A DNA stretch of 64,000 nt from Streptococcus sanguinis SK1 = NCTC 7863 (GCF_000194945.1 NZ_GL878507.1:697963-761962); one strand, 5' to 3'; positions 17,324 to 27,552 are shown, counted from the stretch's first letter. Notes: generated from the sequence alone by a model not told the origin. Program-made: numbers and translations.

Positions 17324-18610
17324 TTAATCTCCTAATACTTTGAAGGTATTGAGCAAGTCAAACTCAGCAACTTCTTTGAGCTTAGCAGTGACATTTTCCA
17401 GCTGTGTCTTACTGACAGCATGGGTAATAATCACCACGCGAGCCTTCTCACCATCTGTACCTTCCTGCAGAATCTGCTTAAAGGAAATATCCTCAGCATT
17501 GAAAATCTCAGCCAAATGCAGAACTTGGCCTTTAGAATCAGGTGCCAAGATAGAGAAGTAATAGCTACTCTTCACATCTTCTGGCTTAGCTAGCACAAGC
17601 TCACGGCTGAATTCATTAAAGGCCTTGCCAACTGTTCCTTCATTCAAACGGCGGCTGATACGGACAATATCTGCCACAACACTAGTTGCAGTTGGTTTTT
17701 GACCTGCTCCTGGTCCGTAGTACATGGATTCTCCGATGCCGATGGATTCGACAAAGACGGCGTTCATCACCCCATTAACACTAGCCAGGGGATGAGCTTT
17801 TGGCAGAAAAGTTGGAGCCACTTCTGCTGCAATACCTGATGCTGTTTCTTCGATAGAACCAACCAGCTTGACTACATAGCCCAGATCTTGAGCAACAGCC
17901 ACATCTTCTGGTGTGATATGACGAATTCCCTGATGACCCACATCTTCAAACTTAACATTCATACCAAAAGCGAACTGACTAAGAATGACCATCTTGTAAG
18001 CCGCATCAATCCCATCTACGTCATTGGTTGGGTCGCTTTCAGCAAAGCCAAGGCGTTGTGCTTCAGCAAGAGCGTCTTCATAAGACCAACCCTCTTCCAC
18101 CATCTTGGTCATCATAAAGTTAGAGGTTCCATTGACCACACCCAAGATACGGGTAATTTTGTCAGAAGCTAATGAATTAACCAAGGTACGCAGGATCGGA
18201 ATCCCACCGGCAACAGCTGCTTCATAATAGAGAGCTACATTTTGCTTTTGAGCAATTTCCAGCAACTCTGCTCCGTGAACAGCCAGCAAGTCCTTATTGG
18301 CCGTTACCACATGTTTGCCAGCTTCAAGAGCACTAGTGATGAACGTTTTCGCTGGCTCGATTCGTCCCATCAATTCTACAACGATAGTAATCTCAGGATC
18401 CTTCAGAATTTCTTCAACATTTGTGACAAAGTTAAAGTCATTTCCAGCTGCTAAAAGACGATCTTTTTCAGCATCATCTTTGACCAAGACTTTAGCAACC
18501 TCAATCTCTGAATGAGCCGCTTGAACGATTTTTTCTCCGTTTTCTTTCAGTAAAAAAGGCACACCGCTTGCCACTGTTCCAAAACCAAGTAAAGCTATTT
18601 TAATAGACAT
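17324..18610 (-). CDS. hom: homoserine dehydrogenase
   Basis: NAD(P)-dependent reduction of aspartate semialdehyde to homoserine. The 428 residues comprise a Rossmann domain ([10 protein letters not shown] near residue 9), the catalytic domain with [11 protein letters not shown] near 160 and the GxGAGxxPTA-like segment [14 protein letters not shown] near 300, and a C-terminal ACT domain (about 350-425) for threonine feedback. It is first in the hom-thrB operon, with its own promoter divergent from the deacetylase gene. Confidence 0.96.
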   Translation of the reverse strand: MSIKIALLGFGTVASGVPFLLKENGEKIVQAAHSEIEVAKVLVKDDAEKDRLLAAGNDFNFVTNVEEILKDPEITIVVELMGRIEPAKTFITSALEAGKHVVTANKDLLAVHGAELLEIAQKQNVALYYEAAVAGGIPILRTLVNSLASDKITRILGVVNGTSNFMMTKMVEEGWSYEDALAEAQRLGFAESDPTNDVDGIDAAYKMVILSQFAFGMNVKFEDVGHQGIRHITPEDVAVAQDLGYVVKLVGSIEETASGIAAEVAPTFLPKAHPLASVNGVMNAVFVESIGIGESMYYGPGAGQKPTATSVVADIVRISRRLNEGTVGKAFNEFSRELVLAKPEDVKSSYYFSILAPDSKGQVLHLAEIFNAEDISFKQILQEGTDGEKARVVIITHAVSKTQLENVTAKLKEVAEFDLLNTFKVLGD

Positions 18611-18644
18611 GAAGCACTCCTTGAAAATTTCTTGTATAAAAAAT

Positions 18645-18673
18645 ATTATAACAAAATTATAAAAAAATGCCTA
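18645..18673 (-). promoter_or_regulatory. hom-thrB promoter
   Basis: On the minus strand TAGGCA (18673-18668) and TATAAT (18650-18645) are separated by 17 bp, about 35 bp from the hom ATG. Confidence 0.6.
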
Positions 18674-18689
18674 CAAAACTACTTCTTTA

Positions 18690-18700
18690 TTTGTTATAAT
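18690..18700 (+). promoter_or_regulatory. promoter of the polysaccharide deacetylase gene
   Basis: TTTGTTATAAT is an extended -10 element. It is followed after a 50-bp leader by AAAGGAG and the ATG at 18751. Confidence 0.65.
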
Positions 18701-18750
18701 AGATGTAAATTTCCGCAAGGAATTGTAATTTTTTAAAAAAAGGAGATATT

Positions 18751-19716
18751 ATGACAGGAAAACACAGAGGAAATCGCATGCAGCAACGCAAAGCTAGGAA
18801 AAGAGCTATTTTGCTTTCTTTAACGAGTTTATTACTTTTTCTCGTCCTGATTGTAGGTGGCTTTTCTTTACTAGCTAAGCTGCAAAACTCGCACAACCAA
18901 AAAGAAGCTAATAACGTGTCAACGAACCAAGTCAATACTTCATCTAAAACTTCGTCAGCACCGACTCGGGAAAAAAAGACGACTTCGGATGACAGTAGCA
19001 AAGACAAGGTCAAATGGGTCAAGCAAGACCAGCCAGTTCAAGTTCCTATCTTGATGTATCATGCCATTCACGTCATGGACCCATCAGAAGCAGCTAATGC
19101 TGGTTTGATTGTAGATCCAGCTACATTTGAAAGCCATCTGAAAGCCTTGAAAGACGCAGGCTACTATCCACTAACACCGGCAGAAGCATACAAAGTCCTG
19201 ACGGAGAATGTCCTGCCAGAAAACAAAAGAGTCGTCTGGCTGACCTTCGATGATAGTTTAAAGGATTTCTATACTAATGCCTTTCCACTTCTCCAGAAAT
19301 ATGACATGAAAGCAACCAATAATGTCATTACCGGATTTGTTCAAGCAGGGCGTGAAGATATGCTGACGCTAGATGAGATAAAGGAAATGAAGGAAAAAGG
19401 CATGTCCTTTGAAGACCATACCGTCAACCATCCTGACCTCTCAGCGACTGCAGAAGACCAACAAAAAATTGAGTTAAAAGACTCCAAGTCTTACTTGGAC
19501 AAAGAACTGTCTCAAACAACTACTACCGTTGCTTATCCATCTGGACGTTACAGCGATGCAACCTTGCAGATTGCTGAAAGCCTTGGCTACAAGATGGGAC
19601 TGACAACCAATAACGGTCTAGCTTCTCTATCCAATGGCTTGCTCTCACTCAACCGAGTACGCGTAAACCCAACCACCACTGCAGAAGACCTGCTAAATGA
19701 AATCGCAACAAACTAA
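18751..19716 (+). CDS. membrane-anchored polysaccharide deacetylase (NodB family, IcaB/PgdA-like)
   Basis: A 321-residue type II membrane protein. Residues 1-24 are strongly basic, about 25-47 form one hydrophobic anchor, about 48-95 are a Ser/Thr/Lys linker, and the rest is a NodB deacetylase domain. The metal/catalytic motifs are WLTFDDS near residue 170, the HTVNH zinc histidines near 228 and AYPSGRYSD near 264. The family removes N-acetyl groups from peptidoglycan or from poly-N-acetylglucosamine, and the DFYTNAFPLLQKYDMKA stretch is reminiscent of IcaB. TFDDG is TFDDS here. Monocistronic. The substrate is unresolved. Confidence 0.88.
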   Translation: MTGKHRGNRMQQRKARKRAILLSLTSLLLFLVLIVGGFSLLAKLQNSHNQKEANNVSTNQVNTSSKTSSAPTREKKTTSDDSSKDKVKWVKQDQPVQVPILMYHAIHVMDPSEAANAGLIVDPATFESHLKALKDAGYYPLTPAEAYKVLTENVLPENKRVVWLTFDDSLKDFYTNAFPLLQKYDMKATNNVITGFVQAGREDMLTLDEIKEMKEKGMSFEDHTVNHPDLSATAEDQQKIELKDSKSYLDKELSQTTTTVAYPSGRYSDATLQIAESLGYKMGLTTNNGLASLSNGLLSLNRVRVNPTTTAEDLLNEIATN

Positions 19717-19784
19717 TCTTAAAAAAACCTGTTTCAGACGAAGCAGGCTTTTTCTATTCCTATGATTGTATCTTCTTCAAATCA

Positions 19785-19814
19785 CAAAAAACACCAGTTC
19801 TTTGGAACTGGTGT
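19785..19814 (-). terminator. rho-independent terminator of the nucleoside operon
   Basis: A perfect stem ACACCAGTTC/GAACTGGTGT (19791-19800 with 19805-19814) and a TTTG loop are followed on the minus strand by TTTTTTG. A second, weaker CCTG/CAGG hairpin at about 19730-19755 with flanking T-runs would end the convergent deacetylase transcript. Confidence 0.88.
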
Positions 19815-19820
19815 AAAGGT

Positions 19821-20777
19821 TTATTTAGACTTGATATAGTTGATACCATCCGCTTTTGGAGCAACTGATTTACCAAAGAATGCGGCTAAAACAATGATTG
19901 TCAAGGCATAAGGCGCGATACGAAGATAAACCGCAGGTATATGAGCAAGGAAAGGAATCTGAGTAGAAACAACAGCTAGGGCTTGGGAAAGTCCAAAGAA
20001 AAGACTTGAAAGCATAGCACCTATTGGATTCCATTTGCCAAAAATCATGGCAGCTAAAGCGATAAATCCAGGGCCAACAATCGTCGTAGCAGAGAAATTA
20101 ACCGAAGCAGATTGAGCATACAAAGCTCCACCTACTCCTCCCAAAAATCCTGAAATCAACACTCCGTAGTAACGCATGAGATAAACGTTAATCCCTAATG
20201 TATCAGCAGCTTGAGGATGTTCACCTACTGAGCGTAAGCGAAGCCCAAATTTCGTCTTAAACATGATGAACCAAGCTAAAAATGAGAATCCAACAGCAAT
20301 GTAACCCATCAAGCTAGTATTCTTAAAGAAAATATCTCCAATAACAGGAATATTAGACAAAATTGGAAAATCAAATTTACCAAAGGACAAATCAATATTA
20401 TTAGTTTGTCCTTTTCCATAAATAGCTTTCACAAGAAAGACAGCTAAAGCTGGCGCCAGCAAGTTCAGTACAGTACCGCTAACAACATGATCAGCACGAA
20501 AATTAATGGTTGCTACTGCATGAATCGCAGAAAAAATAAGACCAACTAAACCACCTGCGAGAAGAGAAAGCCAAATAGTCATTCCTCCTAAGCTTTCAGC
20601 GAAAGTCAGGTTAAAAACAACTCCTGTAAAAGCTCCCATGACCATGATGCCTTCCAAGCCAACATTAACTACACCAGCATGCTCAGAATAAGCACCTCCA
20701 ATACTGGTGAAAATGAGAGGAGCGGCATAGACCAGCATATTTGATACAAGTATTGTTAGAATAGCAACAATATTCAT
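19821..20777 (-). CDS. nupC: nucleoside ABC transporter permease
   Basis: Branched-chain-type ABC permease of 318 residues with about nine hydrophobic segments. It contains the family motif SEHAGVVNVGLEGIMVMGAF near residue 32 and LRSVGEHPQAADTLGIN near 180. It is the last gene of bmpA-nupABC, which in lactic acid bacteria imports purine and pyrimidine nucleosides. It sits 2 bp after the other permease and ends in a strong terminator. Confidence 0.9.
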   Translation of the reverse strand: MNIVAILTILVSNMLVYAAPLIFTSIGGAYSEHAGVVNVGLEGIMVMGAFTGVVFNLTFAESLGGMTIWLSLLAGGLVGLIFSAIHAVATINFRADHVVSGTVLNLLAPALAVFLVKAIYGKGQTNNIDLSFGKFDFPILSNIPVIGDIFFKNTSLMGYIAVGFSFLAWFIMFKTKFGLRLRSVGEHPQAADTLGINVYLMRYYGVLISGFLGGVGGALYAQSASVNFSATTIVGPGFIALAAMIFGKWNPIGAMLSSLFFGLSQALAVVSTQIPFLAHIPAVYLRIAPYALTIIVLAAFFGKSVAPKADGINYIKSK

Positions 20778-20779
20778 CT

Positions 20780-21835
20780 TTACTCTACTCCTTTCATTCG
20801 TTTTTTAGGTTTGATATATTTTTCAATAATGTAGTGAGCACTTACAAAGAAGATAATGGAAGCTGTTACAATATTGACAAGTTCTGGAGGAATAGTAGCC
20901 GTTGTCATACCAGGCGCACCAGTTTGCAATGTCCCAAGTAGAAACGCTGCAAAAATGATTCCGATAGGAGAGTTGCTAGCAAGAAGAGCAACTGCCATAC
21001 CATTAAATCCAACAGCCAGAGATCCTGCTTGAACATAAACGTTCTGGAAAGTACCTATACCCTCAACTGCTCCTCCAATACCACAAAGAGCTCCAGAAAT
21101 CACCATTGAAAGAATAATAGTACGTTTCGCCGACATCCCTGCATAATCTGAAGCATTTGGATTGAGACCTACTGAGCGAATTTCAAATCCAAGTGTGGTT
21201 TTCTTTATGATAAACCAAATTACAGCAACAGCAATCAAAGCAATGAAAATTCCAATATTCATACGTGACTTAGTAAGCTCTGTAAGAAAGTCTAGACGAT
21301 AGCTAGCGTTTGCCGAAACAGGAATACTCGATTCGGAATCAACCATTAGTTTTTTAGGAAAATTCCGAATAATTTCATTTCCAGCAAAAAGAACAATATA
21401 GTTCATCATAATGGTAACAATAACTTCGCTTGTACCTAAAAATGCTCTTAACAAACCCGGAATTAAACCGATTAAACCACCGGCAACTGCTGCTACAAGG
21501 ACAGTCAGCGGTAACATTGCAAAACGAGGAATGGTTGGAAAAGATAGGGCAAACCAAACACCTGCAATCCAACCTGCCAAAGCTTGACCAGGTAAACCAA
21601 CATTGAAAAAACCAGCACGACTAGCCACTGCAAACCCAAGAGCAATCAAAATTAGAGGCCCCATGGTTCGGAAAATTTCTCCAATATTTTTAATGGAACC
21701 AAAAGCTGTTTTGAACAACTCTTCATAACCCCACAAGGCATCATAACCAAAAATCCACATGATGATGGCGCCAAGTAAGATTCCTAAAAGAACTGAAATA
21801 AAAGGAATAGCAATTTGCTGTGTTTTTTTATCCAT
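20780..21835 (-). CDS. nupB: nucleoside ABC transporter permease
   Basis: A 351-residue permease with about nine to ten hydrophobic segments and the motifs RAGFFNVGLPGQALAGWIAG near residue 85 and IRSVGLNPNASDYAGM near 240. The start at 21835 (MDKKTQQIA) is chosen because AAGGAGG lies about 7 bp upstream. An earlier frame position at 21877 runs further into the ATPase gene and lacks a ribosome site. It overlaps the end of nupA by 8 bp. Confidence 0.9.
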   Translation of the reverse strand: MDKKTQQIAIPFISVLLGILLGAIIMWIFGYDALWGYEELFKTAFGSIKNIGEIFRTMGPLILIALGFAVASRAGFFNVGLPGQALAGWIAGVWFALSFPTIPRFAMLPLTVLVAAVAGGLIGLIPGLLRAFLGTSEVIVTIMMNYIVLFAGNEIIRNFPKKLMVDSESSIPVSANASYRLDFLTELTKSRMNIGIFIALIAVAVIWFIIKKTTLGFEIRSVGLNPNASDYAGMSAKRTIILSMVISGALCGIGGAVEGIGTFQNVYVQAGSLAVGFNGMAVALLASNSPIGIIFAAFLLGTLQTGAPGMTTATIPPELVNIVTASIIFFVSAHYIIEKYIKPKKRMKGVE

Positions 21836-23360
21836 TAGAACCCTCCTTGATTTTTCCACCAGCCATGAGAATACCAAGTTCTTGCTTATTAGTTTCAGAT
21901 GGCTTTACAATTCCTTGAATCTTTCCATCGTGAATAACAGCAATACGGTCTGATAAATTAAGAATTTCGTCTAATTCAAAGCTTACAACAAGAACGGCTT
22001 TTCCTTTATCACGTTCAGAAATTAAGCGCTTATGAATATACTCAATCGCACCAACATCCAATCCGCGAGTAGGTTGACTGACAATTAATAGATCTGGATT
22101 ACGATCAACTTCTCGAGCAATAATAGCTTTTTGTTGATTTCCCCCTGACAAAGCACCTGCTGGAACAAGTTCACTAGCTGCTCTAACGTCAAATTCTTCC
22201 ATCAATTTACGGGCATATGAATTAATTTGATTATAATTCAAAACACCTTTGTTACTGAGCGGTTCTTTATAGTAAGTCTGGAGAGCAATATTTTCAGAAA
22301 GCATCATTTCAAGTACCAAACCATCACGATGACGATCCTCAGGTACATGACTTACTTGCATTTCTGTAATCTTTCGTGGAGAAAGTCCTACAACTTCCCT
22401 TCCTTTGATTTTAATACTTCCTGATTTTACTTTTCGAAGTCCTGTAATAGCCTGAATCAACTCACTCTGACCGTTACCGTCAATCCCAGCAACTCCTACG
22501 ATTTCACCTGCATGAACATCAAGAGAAAGCTCTTTAACAGCTGGTACACCACGATTCTCATTCACTATCAAATCAGAAATTTGAAGTACAACGTCTTTCG
22601 GTTTAGCTTCTTCCTTTTCAGTAACAAAAGAAACCGAACGTCCAACCATCATTTCAGCCAAATCTTTATTTGAAACGCCCTCAATGCTAACGGTTTCAAT
22701 TGATTTTCCACGGCGAATAACTGTGACACGATCCGCTACTGCTCGAATTTCATCTAGTTTATGAGTAATCAGGATAATTGATTTCCCTTCTTTAACAAGA
22801 GTTTTCATAATATCCATTAATTCCAAAATTTCAGCAGGGGTCAATACTGCCGTTGGCTCATCAAAGATCAAAATTTCGGCACCACGATAGAGGGTCTTCA
22901 GGATTTCTACACGTTGTTGGGCACCAACAGAAATATCTTCAACCTTAGCTGTTGGGTCAACAGCTAAGCCATAGCGTTCTGATAATTCAAGGATATCTGC
23001 ATTAGCTTTTTTCAAATCTAATACACCTTTATTCGTTATTTCGCTACCAAGAATAATGTTTTCAGCAACAGTAAATGCTTCAACCAACATAAAGTGCTGA
23101 TGAACCATTCCTATTCCGAGAGCTGCAGCCCTAGAAGGAGAATCCAATTTTTCCGATTTTCCGTTGACAAAAATTTCTCCACTAGTTGGCTCTAAAAGAC
23201 CAGCCAACATATTCATCAAGGTAGATTTCCCAGCTCCATTTTCACCAAGAAGTGCATGAATCTCACCTTTCCGCAGTTGTAGGTTGATTTTGTCATTTGC
23301 GACAAATTCACCAAAAACTTTGGTTATCTCACGCATCTCAATGACATTTTCATGTGCCAT
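21828..23360 (-). CDS. nupA: nucleoside ABC transporter ATPase (tandem ATPase domains)
   Basis: A 510-residue protein with two fused ABC ATPase domains. The first has Walker A LGENGAGKST near residue 38, the signature SVGAQQRVEIL near 143 and Walker B ILIFDEPTAVL near 160. The second has a degenerate Walker A, GIDGNGQSEL, near 295 and the signature LSGGNQQKAI near 400. This arrangement, with one degenerate site, is typical of the sugar/nucleoside importer subfamily. It is separated from bmpA by a hairpin-rich 136-bp spacer. Confidence 0.93.
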   Translation of the reverse strand: MAHENVIEMREITKVFGEFVANDKINLQLRKGEIHALLGENGAGKSTLMNMLAGLLEPTSGEIFVNGKSEKLDSPSRAAALGIGMVHQHFMLVEAFTVAENIILGSEITNKGVLDLKKANADILELSERYGLAVDPTAKVEDISVGAQQRVEILKTLYRGAEILIFDEPTAVLTPAEILELMDIMKTLVKEGKSIILITHKLDEIRAVADRVTVIRRGKSIETVSIEGVSNKDLAEMMVGRSVSFVTEKEEAKPKDVVLQISDLIVNENRGVPAVKELSLDVHAGEIVGVAGIDGNGQSELIQAITGLRKVKSGSIKIKGREVVGLSPRKITEMQVSHVPEDRHRDGLVLEMMLSENIALQTYYKEPLSNKGVLNYNQINSYARKLMEEFDVRAASELVPAGALSGGNQQKAIIAREVDRNPDLLIVSQPTRGLDVGAIEYIHKRLISERDKGKAVLVVSFELDEILNLSDRIAVIHDGKIQGIVKPSETNKQELGILMAGGKIKEGSNG

Positions 23361-23398
23361 TAGAGTATTCCTTTCTAGAAAATTATATTTTATTTCAG

Positions 23399-23448
23399 TA
23401 GAGCCTACTAATCAAGTTAGTAGGCTCTATTGAGACAAAATGTCTCAA
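23399..23448. repeat. two adjacent perfect hairpins between bmpA and nupA
   Basis: The first is a 13-bp perfect inverted repeat TAGAGCCTACTAA/TTAGTAGGCTCTA (23399-23411 with 23417-23429, 5-base loop). It is followed immediately by an 8-bp one, TTGAGACA/TGTCTCAA (23430-23437 with 23441-23448, loop AAA). Neither has a T-run. They lie downstream of the attenuator-like terminator and upstream of nupA, where they could stabilise a processed mRNA end. Confidence 0.75.
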
Positions 23449-23453
23449 TACCC

Positions 23454-23483
23454 TAAAAAAGCAACCCAAGAAGGTTGGGTCGC
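23454..23483 (-). terminator. attenuating terminator after bmpA
   Basis: On the minus strand the stem GCGACCCAA/TTGGGTTGC has one mismatch and a 5-base loop and is followed by TTTTTTAG. It begins 13 bp past the bmpA stop. It probably reduces transcription of the transport genes relative to the binding protein. Confidence 0.82.
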
Positions 23484-23496
23484 TTCTGGATCTTTA

Positions 23497-24552
23497 TTAT
23501 TTTTCAGGTGCTTTTACACTACCATCAATAATCTGTTTCTTAGCATCTTCTACAGCTTTTTTAGCATCTTCAGATAGGTTGGAAGTTGTCAATTCAACTC
23601 CACCATCTTTCAAACCAAATGTAATTACTTTCCCACCCGGGAATTTACCATCAGCTGTTTGAGTAGCAATCTCTTGAACAGTTTTGCCAACTTGTTTTAA
23701 GCTGGAAGCAAGTACAAAGTTAGATTCCTTGCCATCTTTAGACTTGTATTTACCTTCTTCAGCTTGATCACGATCGACACCGATTACCCAAACTTTTTCA
23801 TCTTCATTTTTCTTCTCATTCAAGTCTTTTGCTTCTTTAAAGACACCTGCTCCAGTACCACCAGCAGCTTGATAAACCACGTCAGCTCCTGCGGCATATT
23901 GGGTTGCAGCAATAGTTCTTCCTTTTTCAGGATTATTAAAGTCTTCAGCATATTGAATATCAACTGAAATATCTTTGTTAACAGACTTCACTCCTGCTTC
24001 AAAGCCTTTTTCAAAACGAGTGATAACTTCGCCACGTGCTCCTCCAATAAAACCAACTTTGTTAGTCTTAGTAGTTTTTGCAGCAGCAACACCGGCAAGG
24101 TAAGCAGCTTCATTATCAGCAAAAACAGCAGATGCTACATTCTTCTTGTCTTTGATAACAGAATCAATAATAACATAATTAATATCAGCATTTTCATCAG
24201 CAGCAGCTGTAACAGCAGGTGCTAATTTATAACCAACGCCATAAACTAATTTATAGCCATTTGTAGCTGCTTGACTGAAGTTATTCGCAAAATCCGCTTC
24301 ACTTGTAGACTGGTAGTAAGTAAAGCCGTTATCTTTAGAAAGACCGTTTTCTTTACCCCAAGCTTGCAAACCTTCCCATGCAGACTGGTTAAATGACTTA
24401 TCATCAACACCGCCAGTATCAGTTACGATAGCAGCCTTCAGATCAGTTTTCGCGTCTGAAGAATCTGAGCGAGAAGCACGGTTTCCACATGCAGCAAGTC
24501 CGAATGCTGCGACAGTTACTAGACCAAGACCTAGCCATTGTTTTTTGTTCAT
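23497..24552 (-). CDS. bmpA: nucleoside-binding lipoprotein (BMP family)
   Basis: A 351-residue substrate-binding lipoprotein of the Med/BMP family for purine/pyrimidine nucleosides. The signal peptide ends in a lipobox FGLAAC, with Cys22 as the predicted lipidated residue. The mature protein has VTDTGGVDDKSFNQSAWEGL near residue 56 and GVDRDQAEEGKY near 258. ATG at 24552 follows AGGAGG; a longer frame to 24591 adds residues unlike a lipoprotein signal. It heads the transport genes of the operon and lies about 70 bp after cdd. Confidence 0.94.
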   Translation of the reverse strand: MNKKQWLGLGLVTVAAFGLAACGNRASRSDSSDAKTDLKAAIVTDTGGVDDKSFNQSAWEGLQAWGKENGLSKDNGFTYYQSTSEADFANNFSQAATNGYKLVYGVGYKLAPAVTAAADENADINYVIIDSVIKDKKNVASAVFADNEAAYLAGVAAAKTTKTNKVGFIGGARGEVITRFEKGFEAGVKSVNKDISVDIQYAEDFNNPEKGRTIAATQYAAGADVVYQAAGGTGAGVFKEAKDLNEKKNEDEKVWVIGVDRDQAEEGKYKSKDGKESNFVLASSLKQVGKTVQEIATQTADGKFPGGKVITFGLKDGGVELTTSNLSEDAKKAVEDAKKQIIDGSVKAPEK

Positions 24553-24623
24553 TTCTGAACCTCCTAAATAAGATGTGCAACACAGTTGCAAGTTTGAGTT
24601 TGGTCAGATGACCGATAACAGAC

Positions 24624-25013
24624 TTATGTTAAATCTGTAAAAGAATATGGAAGTAATTCCTTGACCGTCATCACGACCGTCGATTTATCTTTAGCGACCA
24701 AGGTCACTTTTAGATCCTCAGCAAAAAATTCTGCCATTACTTGGCGGCAGGCACCACAGGGTGATATGGGTTTTTCCGTCTCACCGTAGACAATCAGCTC
24801 CTCGAAGTCTAAAGCTCCTTCTGAAACCGCCTTAAAAATAGCTGTCCGCTCTCCACAGTTGGTCAAGCCAAAACTGGCATTTTCAACGTTAACGCCGGTA
24901 AATACCTGTCCGTCTTTTGCGACCAAAACCGCTCCAATCGGGAAATGAGAATAGGGGACATAAGCATTTTTGCTGGCTTGGACAGCCAAGTCAATCAACT
25001 CAGTAGTCGCCAC
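24624..25013 (-). CDS. cdd: cytidine deaminase
   Basis: Zinc enzyme converting cytidine and deoxycytidine to the uridine forms. The 129 residues contain the zinc-site motifs NCGERTAIF (Cys and catalytic Glu near residues 53-55) and PCGACRQV (two Cys near 86-89). The start overlaps the deoC stop by 14 bp. In this operon it supplies uridine and deoxyuridine for the phosphorylase. Confidence 0.96.
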   Translation of the reverse strand: MATTELIDLAVQASKNAYVPYSHFPIGAVLVAKDGQVFTGVNVENASFGLTNCGERTAIFKAVSEGALDFEELIVYGETEKPISPCGACRQVMAEFFAEDLKVTLVAKDKSTVVMTVKELLPYSFTDLT

Positions 25014-25662
25014 TAGCTTCTTCTCCCTTCATAATCGCCACTCCAGCCGAAGTTCCGATACGAGTCGCACCTGCTTCAATAAAAGCCAGCGCATCTTCAT
25101 AAGAACGAGCACCGCCAGAAGCCTTGACGCCCATGTCAGGACCAACTGTTTTTCTCATAAGGGCAACATCTTCGACTGTCGCACCGCCAGTTGAAAATCC
25201 TGTAGAGGTCTTAACAAAATCAGCTCCAGCTTTCTGAGCTAATTGGCAGGCCTTAACCTTTTCCTCATCTGTCAGCAGGCAAGTTTCCAGAATTACCTTG
25301 ACCAAGGTACCGTTTGCAGCTTCTACAACCGCACGAATGTCTCGCTCTACCAAATCATAATCTTTAGATTTCAGAGCACCGACATTGATGACCATATCCA
25401 CTTCGCCAGCACCCTTTTGGATTGCGTCCTTGGTTTCAAAAGCTTTCACATCGGAAGTGTTGGCTCCTAAAGGAAAACCAATTGGCACACAAACCTTGAC
25501 ATCTGAGCCTTTTAGCTGCTCCGCAGCAAACTCTATCCAGGTTGGATTGACACAGATACTGGCAAAATCATAAACTTTTGCTTCTTCAATTAACTTCAGA
25601 ATCTGCTCTTCTGACGCTTCTGGTTTTAAAAGCGTATGGTCTATGTATTTGTTTAATTTCAT
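25000..25662 (-). CDS. deoC: deoxyribose-phosphate aldolase
   Basis: Class I aldolase splitting 2-deoxyribose-5-phosphate into acetaldehyde and glyceraldehyde-3-phosphate. The 220 residues have [10 protein letters not shown] at the N-terminus, a Schiff-base lysine in [14 protein letters not shown] near residue 150 and [15 protein letters not shown] near 180, which contains the second active-site Lys. It lies between pdp (17-bp gap) and cdd (14-bp overlap), completing deoxynucleoside catabolism. Confidence 0.96.
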   Translation of the reverse strand: MKLNKYIDHTLLKPEASEEQILKLIEEAKVYDFASICVNPTWIEFAAEQLKGSDVKVCVPIGFPLGANTSDVKAFETKDAIQKGAGEVDMVINVGALKSKDYDLVERDIRAVVEAANGTLVKVILETCLLTDEEKVKACQLAQKAGADFVKTSTGFSTGGATVEDVALMRKTVGPDMGVKASGGARSYEDALAFIEAGATRIGTSAGVAIMKGEEASGDY

Positions 25663-25679
25663 GTTGACTTCTCCTAGAA

Positions 25680-26957
25680 TTAAGCAATAACCTCGATAAT
25701 TTCGCTTACTGCAACGCTTTCATCACCTATTTTAACATTTTTTTGAAATTCTGTAACTAGTTCTTGAGAAATTTTTTCATTTGAATAAATTTTTGCGAAA
25801 ACTTCTCCAATTTCAACCTTGTCTCCGACTTTCTTTTCGAAAACAATTCCAGTTTCATAATCCAAGTCGTCAGATTTAACTGCACGTCCTGCTCCAAGTC
25901 TCATAGCAAAGAGTCCGAATTCCATAGCAGGCAGTTCAGTGATATAACCTGCCTGTTCTGCTTTCACTTCTATAATATGAGCTGCACTTGATGGACGATA
26001 GAGGTCTTCCAAGTCACCGCCTTGAGCAGCAATCATAGCTTCAAATTTCTTCAAAGCAGCACCGTTGGTCAACTGTTCTCTTACTTCTTCCACCGTTTTC
26101 TCAACATCTGCCAGTCCGAGCATAATCTGAGCTAATTCACAAATAAAAGTTGTGATGTCTTCACGGCCCTTGCCCTGCAAGATATCCAATGCTTCTAAGA
26201 TTTCCAAACGATTGCCAATGCTGGTTCCCAAAGGCTGACTCATATCTGTCAGAACAGCTACTGTTTTTCTACCGACAGCCTTGCCCAAATCCACCATAGT
26301 GCGTGCTAGTACACGAGCGTCATCAATATTTTTCATAAAGGCGCCTTCACCGACCGTCACATCCAGAAGGATACTGTCTGCACCAGCAGCAATTTTCTTA
26401 CTCATAACAGAGCTCGCTATCAGCGGAATCGTATCAACAGTTGCGGTTACATCTCGCAAGGCATAGAGTAACTTATCCGCTAGCACCAACTGATCAGACT
26501 GACCGATGACGGACAAACCGATTTCCTGCACCTGCTTGATAAAGTCTTCCTGACTGCGCTCTACCTGAAATCCTTTAATGGATTCCAATTTATCAACGGT
26601 TCCTCCAGTATGGCCCAACCCACGGCCGCTCATTTTAGCAACGGGCACACCAAAGCTAGCCACCAAAGGTACCAAGACCAGTGTTACTTTATCACCAACA
26701 CCGCCGGTGGAATGTTTATCTACTTTTATTCCCGCGATTTCCGACAAGTCAAACTGTTCACCGGTTCCAACCATAATCATGGTTAAATCCGAAATTTCCC
26801 GAGTTGTCATGCCCTTAAAATAGACAGCCATCGCAAAGGCTGCCATCTGATAGTCTGGCACAGTCCCATCCACATAGTCCTCAATCAGCCACTGGATTTC
26901 CTGCCTGGTCAGTTCCAGACCGTCTCTTTTCTTTTGGATAATATCTACAGCACGCAT
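25680..26957 (-). CDS. pdp: pyrimidine-nucleoside phosphorylase
   Basis: Phosphorolysis of uridine/thymidine/deoxyuridine to base and (deoxy)ribose-1-phosphate. The 425 residues match the Pdp/DeoA family. The phosphate-site motif [13 protein letters not shown] lies near residue 81, the [17 protein letters not shown] signature near 110, and a C-terminal alpha/beta domain spans about 340-425. Pdp and DeoA cannot be separated confidently by eye; the Firmicutes context favours Pdp. It starts 1 bp after the methyltransferase stop. Confidence 0.94.
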   Translation of the reverse strand: MRAVDIIQKKRDGLELTRQEIQWLIEDYVDGTVPDYQMAAFAMAVYFKGMTTREISDLTMIMVGTGEQFDLSEIAGIKVDKHSTGGVGDKVTLVLVPLVASFGVPVAKMSGRGLGHTGGTVDKLESIKGFQVERSQEDFIKQVQEIGLSVIGQSDQLVLADKLLYALRDVTATVDTIPLIASSVMSKKIAAGADSILLDVTVGEGAFMKNIDDARVLARTMVDLGKAVGRKTVAVLTDMSQPLGTSIGNRLEILEALDILQGKGREDITTFICELAQIMLGLADVEKTVEEVREQLTNGAALKKFEAMIAAQGGDLEDLYRPSSAAHIIEVKAEQAGYITELPAMEFGLFAMRLGAGRAVKSDDLDYETGIVFEKKVGDKVEIGEVFAKIYSNEKISQELVTEFQKNVKIGDESVAVSEIIEVIA

Positions 26958-26958
26958 C

Positions 26959-27546
26959 CTATTTTTCGCTCCTTAGTATATAGTAGCCTTTGTCCTTCTT
27001 GACAATCTCACAATTACTGAAGACAGCTTCCATCTTCGACTTGGCACTGGGCGCTCCTTGCTTCTTCTGAATCACAAGGGTCAAATCACCGCCTTCTGTC
27101 AAATGCTCATAGCTTCCGCTGATGACTTCGTGCACGACTTGCTTACCAGCACGAATAGGCGGATTACTGATAATATGGTCGAAAATGCCACTGACCTTTT
27201 CATAAACATTCGACTGGAAGATATCAGCTGAAATCTGGTTTCTTTCAGCATTCTTCTGAGCCAAGTCCAAGGCTCGCTGGTTGATATCCACCATGGTCGC
27301 AGTCACTCCCTGCGCTTTGGCTAAGGTCAAACCTAGAGGCCCATAGCCACAGCCAACATCCAGCACCTGTTCTCCAGCTTCAAAGTCCAAGACAGACAAA
27401 AGAACCCGACTGCCATAATCAATCATCTTTTTACTGAAAACACCAGCATCTGTCAAAAAAGTCAGCCGCTGTCCTAAGAGTTCCACATTTAATTCATGAA
27501 TATCATGTTTGGCATCAGGATTTTCTGCAAAATACATTTTAGTCAT
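26959..27546 (-). CDS. class I SAM-dependent methyltransferase (RsmC-like small-domain type)
   Basis: A 195-residue methyltransferase with the SAM-binding motif [15 protein letters not shown] near residue 58 and the NPPIRAG motif near 130, typical of N2-guanine rRNA methylases (RsmC/RlmG group, single domain, YbxB-like). It heads the nucleoside salvage operon in streptococci by conserved linkage rather than by obvious function. An extended -10 promoter lies just upstream. The ribosome site for the ATG at 27546 is poor, so the ATG at 27537 is also possible. Confidence 0.85.
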   Translation of the reverse strand: MTKMYFAENPDAKHDIHELNVELLGQRLTFLTDAGVFSKKMIDYGSRVLLSVLDFEAGEQVLDVGCGYGPLGLTLAKAQGVTATMVDINQRALDLAQKNAERNQISADIFQSNVYEKVSGIFDHIISNPPIRAGKQVVHEVISGSYEHLTEGGDLTLVIQKKQGAPSAKSKMEAVFSNCEIVKKDKGYYILRSEK

Positions 27547-27552
27547 ACAACC

